IMG/VR virus record: IMGVR_UViG_3300032293_002120
Span: 1-38,732 of that record
Source of the DNA: a virus
Strand: one strand, 5' to 3'
Length of the DNA: 38,732 bases
Below, piece after piece: positions 26,388-33,004 of this stretch; the first letter of the stretch is position 1; the number at the start of each line of letters is the position of its first letter. Under the pieces are notes generated by a model. The model did not search any database and had not been told where the DNA came from. It worked only from the letters and a program-made list of their open reading frames with translations. The translations under genes and the position numbers were made by a program.

Positions 26388-28652
26388 ATGAATTCATTAA
26401 CAAAAGTCTTATTAGAAGATCTTTTGGACGCGGATGATAAAAAAGTAACCGCTATATATGGTGGAGGATTTAAACCTCCTACTAAAGGTCACTTTGATGT
26501 TGTTGCTAAAGCATCCGAACAAAACCCAGAAATTGATGACATTTTAATTTATGTTGGCGGTGGTGAACGTGATGGAATTTCTCAAGGTGAATCTATTCAA
26601 ATTTGGGAATTATATAAAAAATATCTTCCAATTAAAACTGTAATAGAACCAGTAAATGCACCTATAGGTAGTATTTTACGTTATGCTAAAGAACATCCTG
26701 AAGAAAAAATACTTTGGATAATAGGTGCTCGTGAAAATAATCCTGAAGATTTTGCTGACATTGCTTCTAGAACTAGAACATTAGAAAAATATCCAAACCT
26801 ACAATTACGTGTTATCCAAACATCAGGTGGTGTTAGTGGAACAGCAGCTCGTAATGCAGTTAAAAACAATAATAAAGACCAATTTTTTTATTTAATCCCA
26901 GACATTCCCGAAAAGGAACAAGTATGGGATATTGTATCTCCTGTTGTTAAAGAAGAAAAAATAACCGAAGTAGGCGAAGCAAATCTATCTCCCTATAAGT
27001 GGGAAGAAGTTGATAAAAACGGTTGGGTTACTTTTATTGAATTTACAACAGAAAGTGAAACTAAATATAGAGTAAATTTAACAACTGTAGAAATTGTAGA
27101 TCCTGAAGGTGGAAATATGAATCTTGAAGCTATAGATATTGAATTTTCCGCAAAACCTAAAGGAGCTGAAGGTTCTTCATCTAAAATAGTAGTTAATAAA
27201 GGTGAAATATATAGAGTAATGTCTACTCTAACAGCTATAATTAAACATTATGTAAAGGAAATTGAAGCTAAAGCTATAATATATTCCCCATCTAAAAAAT
27301 CAGATGAGGAAGATTTTGGTACTCAAAGAGACAATCTATATAAAGCATTTATTTCTAAAGCCATACCAGGGGCAAAATTTACAAATTCTAAAAATAATAT
27401 AATAGCAATTTTACCTAATACAGTTAATGAAATAGTAACAGACACAGAAGTTATTTGTGATAATTGTGATTGGAAATGGCCTATAGCAGATGGTGGAGAT
27501 GATTTATACATTTGTCATAAATGTGGACACGATAATAATCCTGAATTACAAGAAGAAATAAATCCCTCTACTAAATTAAAATCTAATATTATTAATGAAG
27601 GTCGTTACGATAGTATTTCAAGACAATTAGCTAGTTATACTCTTAAAGGTTGGAAAGATGATTTTGAACACAATGAACCTACCGGAAGAGTAGAATTTGC
27701 AGTTGGCCCTGATGGGGATTTAGAATACGAGGACTTAAAGTTTTCATATAAAGGTGTAGCCGTATTTGCAGGTATTCAAACATATTCATATAATGGATCT
27801 GCTAGGTTAACCTCAGGGGAAATAAAAATAACCTATTCTATTCCAAAAAGTATGCTCCCCCAAGGTTGGGAAAAAATTTATATGGATTTAATTTCTGTTA
27901 TTCGCCATGAAATTGAACATCTAACCCAAGGTGGTATCAATGTAAAACCAGGTAAAGAAATTTTAGATCTCCCTCTTAGACGTTTAGTTATTAAATATCC
28001 TGATACTTTAAGATATATACTTTTACCCTCAGAAAAAGATGCAAATGTTCAAGGTTTATATTTAAAAGCTAAAAAATCAAGACGTCCTTATGCTGAAGTA
28101 GTAGATGAGTATATTAGAGATTTACTTAAAATTACTAATAAAAATGATGTTGATATTCTTAAAGGAATGTATGATAAAAGAGCAAAGGAATTAAATTTAC
28201 CTGCCATTTTAGAAAATGATTTCTTTGGTTTAAATAAATTATCAAGACAATTTATTCAAGAAGCTTTAATAGAAACTTGGAATCCTAAGGAATCTTTCGT
28301 ATCTTTATCCAAATATATGATAGACAATGGAATGAATATCAAACCATTACCTAAAATTAAGATAATTTCAAATGATGAAGAAAATGCTTCTAATCTTTTA
28401 GGTAAAACTGCTTATTATAATCCAAATGATAAATCTATTACTTTATATACTAAAGATAGACACCCAAAAGATATATGTCGTTCATTTACCCATGAAATGG
28501 TACACCACGAACAAAATTTAGAGGGTAGATTAAATAATATCAACACAACAAATACCAATGAAGACGGAGCATTACCTGAAATTGAAAAAGAAGCTTACGA
28601 AAAAGGAAATATGATGTTACGTAATTGGGAGGATAGTATAAAAAATGTATAG
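26388..28652 (+). CDS. Fusion: nucleotidyltransferase, zinc ribbon and two HExxH metallopeptidase-like domains
   Basis: 754 residues, modular. The leader MNSLTKVLLE10 is capsid-targeting-like. Residues 18-185 form a cytidylyltransferase/NMN-adenylyltransferase-like domain with GGGFKPPTKGH (25-35) and SGTAARNAV (150-158). Residues 200-345 are an unknown alpha/beta domain. Residues 355-385 are a zinc ribbon with CDNC (357-360) and CHKCG (376-380). Residues 405-600 hold a metallopeptidase-like domain with RHEIEHLTQ (506-514). Residues 626-754 hold a second HExxH, THEMVHHEQ (701-709). Possible cleavage sites ITE194, VGE197-A, INE404-G and IQE625-A fall between domains. A polyprotein split into separate enzymes after packaging is my inference; a bifunctional fusion is the alternative. 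Confidence 0.75.
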   Translation: MNSLTKVLLEDLLDADDKKVTAIYGGGFKPPTKGHFDVVAKASEQNPEIDDILIYVGGGERDGISQGESIQIWELYKKYLPIKTVIEPVNAPIGSILRYAKEHPEEKILWIIGARENNPEDFADIASRTRTLEKYPNLQLRVIQTSGGVSGTAARNAVKNNNKDQFFYLIPDIPEKEQVWDIVSPVVKEEKITEVGEANLSPYKWEEVDKNGWVTFIEFTTESETKYRVNLTTVEIVDPEGGNMNLEAIDIEFSAKPKGAEGSSSKIVVNKGEIYRVMSTLTAIIKHYVKEIEAKAIIYSPSKKSDEEDFGTQRDNLYKAFISKAIPGAKFTNSKNNIIAILPNTVNEIVTDTEVICDNCDWKWPIADGGDDLYICHKCGHDNNPELQEEINPSTKLKSNIINEGRYDSISRQLASYTLKGWKDDFEHNEPTGRVEFAVGPDGDLEYEDLKFSYKGVAVFAGIQTYSYNGSARLTSGEIKITYSIPKSMLPQGWEKIYMDLISVIRHEIEHLTQGGINVKPGKEILDLPLRRLVIKYPDTLRYILLPSEKDANVQGLYLKAKKSRRPYAEVVDEYIRDLLKITNKNDVDILKGMYDKRAKELNLPAILENDFFGLNKLSRQFIQEALIETWNPKESFVSLSKYMIDNGMNIKPLPKIKIISNDEENASNLLGKTAYYNPNDKSITLYTKDRHPKDICRSFTHEMVHHEQNLEGRLNNINTTNTNEDGALPEIEKEAYEKGNMMLRNWEDSIKNV

Positions 28653-29184
28653 GTTAACAGATTTATATAAACAAATTAAAGAGGAATCAACAGAACCTTC
28701 TCAACCGCAATATAAAATTTATTGTGATATGGATGGTGTTTTAACTGATTTTGATGAAAACTTTAAATCTTTAAACCTAAAAAATTTATCCCCAGATCAA
28801 TATAAAAGTAAATATGGTATAGAAAAATTTTGGGATTTTATAGACATTGATAATAAACTTAAGTTTTGGACTGAAATGAAATGGATGCCTGATGGAAAAG
28901 AATTATGGGATGCTATTAAAGATAAAAATCCAACTATATTATCGGCTCCCTCAAAAAGTCCCTCTTCTCGTTTAGGAAAAAGATTATGGATTGGTAATAA
29001 TATTCCCGGAACACCTTTAATTTTAGCATCAGCTGAATCAAAAAAGAATTATGCTAGAAAAGATGCAATACTTATAGACGATAGAATTTCAAATATTAAT
29101 GATTGGAACAATGCCGGGGGTATTGGAATTCTTCATACTTCAACATCATCAACATTAACTAAATTAAGCAAATATGGCCTTTAG
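28645..29184 (+). CDS. HAD-superfamily phosphatase (5'-nucleotidase-like)
   Basis: 179 residues. HAD motif I is YCDMDGVLTDFDENF (26-40) with Asp28 and Asp30 as nucleophile and acid/base. Motif II is probably ILSAPSKSPSSR (near 98-109), and motif IV is AILIDDRISNINDWNNAGG (about 142-160). This order and size resemble 5'(3')-deoxyribonucleotidases of the NT5C type. The catalytic domain starts only at residue 23; residues 1-22 (MYRLTDLYKQIKEESTEPSQ) are an extra helix ending IKE13, again like a capsid-targeting sequence. It overlaps the previous gene by 8 bases and the next by 11. A nucleotidase carried in the virion or a nucleotide-pool enzyme in the infected cell are both possible. Confidence 0.8.
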   Translation: MYRLTDLYKQIKEESTEPSQPQYKIYCDMDGVLTDFDENFKSLNLKNLSPDQYKSKYGIEKFWDFIDIDNKLKFWTEMKWMPDGKELWDAIKDKNPTILSAPSKSPSSRLGKRLWIGNNIPGTPLILASAESKKNYARKDAILIDDRISNINDWNNAGGIGILHTSTSSTLTKLSKYGL

Positions 29185-29485
29185 AAGAGTAATAATTAGT
29201 GGAGAAAAAGTAAATGATACTAAAGCAGACTTAGAAGGCTTTTTTACAACAAGAGTATTCCAAACTAACTACCCAGGATTAAAACATAAAATAATTGTTT
29301 CCCCTTTTAAAGAAGACACACTTATAATAGATGTGAATGGGGATGGAGCAGATACAGTATCTAAAAAAATTAAAGATATTGGTATAAAATATAAAATGAA
29401 AGTTTTAATTAAAGTAGAAAAACCAATGTCAGCAGTTAATGAAGCAAAATTAACTAACATTATTAAAGATATATTAAAAAAATGA
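29174..29485 (+). CDS. Small alpha/beta protein with NEA motif
   Basis: 103 residues. The body (RRVIISGEKV, HKIIVSPFKEDTLIIDVNGD, MKVLIKVEKP) looks like a small alpha/beta fold of the ferredoxin type. The end is SAVNEAKLTNIIKDILKK, in which VNE90 followed by Ala91 is the motif repeated in the long proteins downstream, and the final 12 residues form a basic amphipathic helix. Function is unknown. It overlaps the HAD gene by 11 bases and the zinc-ribbon gene by ATGA, so it is embedded in a coupled series. Confidence 0.6.
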   Translation: MAFRRVIISGEKVNDTKADLEGFFTTRVFQTNYPGLKHKIIVSPFKEDTLIIDVNGDGADTVSKKIKDIGIKYKMKVLIKVEKPMSAVNEAKLTNIIKDILKK

Positions 29486-30054
29486 GTAAAGATTCAGTTT
29501 TAAAAAAAGAGTTTAAACAACGTGATGTACAACGTCTTCGTAACCTTGTTCAAGGTAAATATGGCGAAAGTACTACTATGGGAACCGGTTATACAAAAAC
29601 TAAAGAATTTCATAGTGAAGGAGATAAATGGGAAGAAGATGGAAGAACTTGGGTTATTAAAAATGGCTTAAAACAAAATATTACAAAATTAGATAAGGCA
29701 AAAGAAGGTATCGTTTTACCTTTATTTTGCCCTTCTTGTTCTCGTACTATGAAACCCCATTTAGATAAAAGATGGTTTGTAATGTACGGACATTGCTTTA
29801 ATTGTCAAGTAGATTTTGAATCAAATTTAAGAAAACAAGGTAAATTACAAGAATTTGAAGATCAAGTAGTTAATTCAAATATTGATGGTGTAACTAAAGA
29901 TCTTGAAGTTTGGTTTAATGAATTAATTAATGAAAAACAAGAATTTATCACTGAATCCGGGGATATTGAAAATTGGGAAGGTTCTGGAAAACAACATTTA
30001 TTAAAATATAAAAAGGAAGCTTTAGAATTTTTACAAAAACAAAAAAGAAAATAA
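29482..30054 (+). CDS. Zinc-ribbon phage protein
   Basis: 190 residues. The N-terminal 75 residues are conserved-looking and basic (KQRDVQRLRNLVQGKYGEST; EEDGRTWVIKNGLKQNITKL). A zinc site follows: Cys83-x2-Cys86 in LFCPSCSRTMKP and Cys105-x2-Cys108 in GHCFNCQVDFE. The C-terminus is helical with VWFNELINEKQEFITESGD and a Lys-rich end. I recall similar proteins in marine T4-like phages without an assigned function. Binding to nucleic acid or to a polymerase partner is plausible from the zinc ribbon. It has no capsid-targeting-like N-terminus, unlike its neighbours. Confidence 0.65.
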   Translation: MSKDSVLKKEFKQRDVQRLRNLVQGKYGESTTMGTGYTKTKEFHSEGDKWEEDGRTWVIKNGLKQNITKLDKAKEGIVLPLFCPSCSRTMKPHLDKRWFVMYGHCFNCQVDFESNLRKQGKLQEFEDQVVNSNIDGVTKDLEVWFNELINEKQEFITESGDIENWEGSGKQHLLKYKKEALEFLQKQKRK

Positions 30055-30060
30055 TTAAAA

Positions 30061-30666
30061 ATGACACCAACAATCATAGCAGCGTTTATCTCAGGAGTAT
30101 TAGGACCAATACTTTTATTACTAGTTAAGTATTACTATGAAAAAAGTAAAACAAAACCAGATATGGTAACTGAAACATTAGAAGTTAGTGAACGAGTTAT
30201 GCATAAGTTAGACCAAATCAAAGAAGATTTTAATGCAGACCGTGTTTGGGTAACTCAATTTCATAATGGAGGTCATTTTTATCCAACCGGAAAATCAATT
30301 GCAAAATTTAGTGTAGTATACGAAACTGTAAACATTGGAGTAGGATCTATACAATCTAACTTCCAAAATATCCCAGTAAGTCTTTTTAGTAAATCAACAA
30401 ACGAATTATTGGATAACGATATAATTTCAATTGTAGATTATAAAGATCCTACAATAGAGACTTATGGCCTTAAATATGTTGCCGAAGAATCTAATTGCAA
30501 ATCTGGATACTTATTTGCAATCAAAACTATTGAGGATAAATTTATTGGGTGTTTAGGAATTGATTACACAAAACGCAAAACTAAACTTGATTTAGAATCA
30601 ATAACGCAATTATCCATCGATGCTGCTATAATAGGAGGAGTCCTTAATAATCATTTACAAAAGTAA
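30061..30666 (+). CDS. Membrane-anchored GAF-like protein
   Basis: 201 residues. One N-terminal membrane segment (IIAAFISGVLGPILLLLVKY, 5-24) is followed by a charged linker helix (MVTETLEVSERVMHKLDQIK). The remaining 140 residues resemble a GAF/PAS-type sensor fold: DRVWVTQFHNGGHFYPTG (about 60-77), a long middle helix, SGYLFAIKTIEDKFIGCLGI (about 148-167), and a final helix. The W-V-x-Q-F-H-N-G-G pattern is one I associate with phage and prophage proteins of unknown role. The cytoplasmic domain could sense a small ligand. No output domain is attached, so it would act by contact with another protein at the membrane. Starts 6 bases after the zinc-ribbon gene. Confidence 0.65.
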   Translation: MTPTIIAAFISGVLGPILLLLVKYYYEKSKTKPDMVTETLEVSERVMHKLDQIKEDFNADRVWVTQFHNGGHFYPTGKSIAKFSVVYETVNIGVGSIQSNFQNIPVSLFSKSTNELLDNDIISIVDYKDPTIETYGLKYVAEESNCKSGYLFAIKTIEDKFIGCLGIDYTKRKTKLDLESITQLSIDAAIIGGVLNNHLQK

Positions 30667-30690
30667 TAATAAATTAAATATAATTTAAAA

Positions 30691-32688
30691 ATGAAAGACC
30701 TACAAAAAATTAAAGAATTCTTTTCTAAACCTATGAACGAAGGTAATAAAGAATATTTTAAACCATTAATCCGTAAGAATAAATCTAATCCTAACTTTTT
30801 ATATGTTGATATTTTATATCCTGTAGACACAGGTTTTACAACCGCTTTAGGTTCTAAAACTATGTTGGGTCAAGATAAAGAAGAAGGTGCTGCTAAAGCA
30901 TTAGCAATGGGTAATGCTGTTGCTAAAAAATTAAAAGCAAAATACGATCTTGAAGATATTGATGTAAGTGATTTAGAAAATGGTAAAGTAGAAGTATTTG
31001 CTGTATCTGATGATTTTATTAAGATAGATTCTCCTTCATTAGATGAAGCTAAAATTTCACATATTGTTGGAGGTATTCCTTATAAACGTACTCGTAAACC
31101 AAAGGAAGATAAGATTGAAATTATACAAAAATTAGATGAGCCTACTAAAATTAAATTAATAAAAAAATTTAAAGAAAAAAATTGGGAAGTTAAACCAAAT
31201 GAAAAAGGAGGTCTTACTGCTACAAAAAAATTAATGTCAATACCTGAAGAAATGAATGTAAATGAAGCTGAAGGTAAATATAAAATAGCATATAACGGTA
31301 AAGGTTTTTATGGTATTGCAAAAGGTGATAAAATTGAAGGTGAATATTCAAAAGAAGAAGCACAGAAAAAAGCCGATAAACTAAATAAAACTATGATTAG
31401 TACAAATCCATTCATTAGTGACTTTAAAGTAGGTGATATTATTTCATTTAAAGATGGTGAAGATTGGAAAGTAATGAAGGTAAAAGACAATGTTGGTAAA
31501 CTTGTTATTAAACCTTACAACGAAAAAGCTAAAAAAGGAAACGTTAGTTTAGAAATTGATGTTGATTTAGATTACCTTAAAAAGAATTTAAATGAAGCTA
31601 AATCAAACCCTGAAGTAGATAAACTTTTAAAAGTTATGAATGATAAAAAAGCAGGACCAGAATATAAAAAAGCATTAATGGATTTAATAGCAATGGCTGA
31701 GAAAATATCAGGTAAAACTATTCAAACTAAAAAAGAAGCATTACTTGCTTTAGATTATGTTGAACCATCAATAAGTGAAACAAATGGTTTTAAATCTGGT
31801 AAAGAATTTATTAATATAAAATTACAAAAATATCCAAAAGCTATAGCTAAAGTTAACCAATTAATCAATATGGTTGGTGAGTCTAATTTTACAATGGAAA
31901 TAGCTGAGTGGATTTTTGATTTCTTTAATAACGCTTCATATGAAAGTCCAATGAATGAAGCTAAAGAAGAGGATGCTGTTGATACAATTACAATGGATAT
32001 TCCATTATTCCTTCGTATGTTAGAATATTCAAGAGAAGATGCTTCTCAAGACATGGATTTACATGATGTTACTGAAAAATCAAATTTATTAGGTAAAGAA
32101 AGAGGTATTTTATCTATGGAAGACTACGAAGAGATTGTAGGGGTTGCTGAAGATACTCCTGAAAAAGAATTAACCGAAGCAAATGTTCCTTCAAACATTA
32201 GAGATTTTGCTAAAAGAAAAGGTGTTTCTTCTTTAGTAAACAAAGTAGCAGGTTGGGCTGAAAAAGTAGGTGCTCGTATTGCTGGTGGAACTGCTGTTGG
32301 AATGAATTATGCTACCCTAGTATTAGATTTAGATTACAAACAACAAGGTGAAATTCGTATTAACACAGATAATGAAACAATCAAATTATATGATGAACCC
32401 GTTGATAATTTTAATGCTTTCCAACGTGTATATGTTGATTATAAAGATTTAGATGAAAATGTTGCTCCTAATCATAATGGAAAATCATCTCCTTATGGAT
32501 CAGGATATAAACCATTAGAGGAAAAAATTGCTAAAGCATTAGATAAAATTAATGAAGAATTATGTCCTGCAGGTAAAGCATATAGAAAACGAAGAATAGC
32601 AGCAGGTGAAAAATCCTCAGCCTATCTTTCAGGTCGCGCCGTTAAAGTATGTAAAGGCCAAATGTCAGGCAAAAAAAAGAAAAAATAA
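30691..32688 (+). CDS. Multi-module protein with repeated xNE/xTE-A sites; candidate capsid polyprotein
   Basis: 665 residues in at least six segments. The start MKDLQKIKEFFSKPMNEG is helical with MNE17-G. Then LDE119-A, VNE192-A, LNE302-A, MNE423-A and LTE496-A recur, and INE622-E precedes the tail, giving segments of about 102, 73, 110, 121, 73 and 126 residues. Segments have their own character: YKIAYNGKGFYGIAKGDKIE (197-216) is a small beta module; PEYKKALMDLIAMAEKISGK is helical; 500-600 is alpha/beta. The C-terminus CPAGKAYRKRRIAAGEKSSA and AVKVCKGQ then Lys5 is a basic Cys-containing tail like those on other large-phage proteins and suits DNA binding. The sites fit the T4 gp21 rule (L/I)xE before A/G. 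Function of the modules is unknown. Confidence 0.65.
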   Translation: MKDLQKIKEFFSKPMNEGNKEYFKPLIRKNKSNPNFLYVDILYPVDTGFTTALGSKTMLGQDKEEGAAKALAMGNAVAKKLKAKYDLEDIDVSDLENGKVEVFAVSDDFIKIDSPSLDEAKISHIVGGIPYKRTRKPKEDKIEIIQKLDEPTKIKLIKKFKEKNWEVKPNEKGGLTATKKLMSIPEEMNVNEAEGKYKIAYNGKGFYGIAKGDKIEGEYSKEEAQKKADKLNKTMISTNPFISDFKVGDIISFKDGEDWKVMKVKDNVGKLVIKPYNEKAKKGNVSLEIDVDLDYLKKNLNEAKSNPEVDKLLKVMNDKKAGPEYKKALMDLIAMAEKISGKTIQTKKEALLALDYVEPSISETNGFKSGKEFINIKLQKYPKAIAKVNQLINMVGESNFTMEIAEWIFDFFNNASYESPMNEAKEEDAVDTITMDIPLFLRMLEYSREDASQDMDLHDVTEKSNLLGKERGILSMEDYEEIVGVAEDTPEKELTEANVPSNIRDFAKRKGVSSLVNKVAGWAEKVGARIAGGTAVGMNYATLVLDLDYKQQGEIRINTDNETIKLYDEPVDNFNAFQRVYVDYKDLDENVAPNHNGKSSPYGSGYKPLEEKIAKALDKINEELCPAGKAYRKRRIAAGEKSSAYLSGRAVKVCKGQMSGKKKKK

Positions 32689-32978
32689 TGGATGATAATC
32701 GTTTACAAAAATTAGTATCTGAATCATTACGTGACTGGTTTAAAAAAGAAGACTGGGTGCGTATTGATACTCAAGGTAATATTACTGGCCCTTGTGGAAC
32801 GATGAAAAAAGGGGATGCTACAACTCGTTGCTTACCTCGTAAAAAAGCTCAATCATTATCTAAAGCTGAACGTGCTAAAACTTCACGTAAAAAAGCATCG
32901 GCTTCTCGTAAAGGAAAACAATTTGTTTCTAATACAAAAAAAGCAAAATACAAAAAAGGTACATATAATAAAAATTAA
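32688..32978 (+). CDS. Small basic Cys-motif protein, DNA-binding-like
   Basis: 96 residues, pI clearly high. A short helical start (DNRLQKLVSESLRDWF, with VSE12) leads to WVRIDTQGNITGPCGTMKKG (23-42) and TTRCLPRKKAQSLSKAERAK (about 45-64), then a Lys/Ser/Arg tail (ASASRKGKQFVSNTKKAKYK). The GPCGT and RCLPR motifs with a basic tail occur in many large-phage and algal-virus proteins without a known function (from memory). By composition it should bind DNA, and with the targeting-like start I infer a packaged DNA-condensing peptide. It starts in the stop codon of the modular protein (TAATG), and that protein ends in a comparable Cys/Lys tail. Confidence 0.65.
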   Translation: MDDNRLQKLVSESLRDWFKKEDWVRIDTQGNITGPCGTMKKGDATTRCLPRKKAQSLSKAERAKTSRKKASASRKGKQFVSNTKKAKYKKGTYNKN

Positions 32979-32979
32979 T

Positions 32980-32988
32980 ATATTTATA
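32980..32988 (+). promoter_or_regulatory. ATATTTATA intergenic motif, copy 6
   Basis: The 9-mer lies 1 base after the stop codon at 32978 and ends 16 bases before the ATG at 33005. A second partial copy (atatattta) follows at 32992-33000. Confidence 0.4.
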
Positions 32989-33004
32989 ATCATATATTTA
33001 AAAA

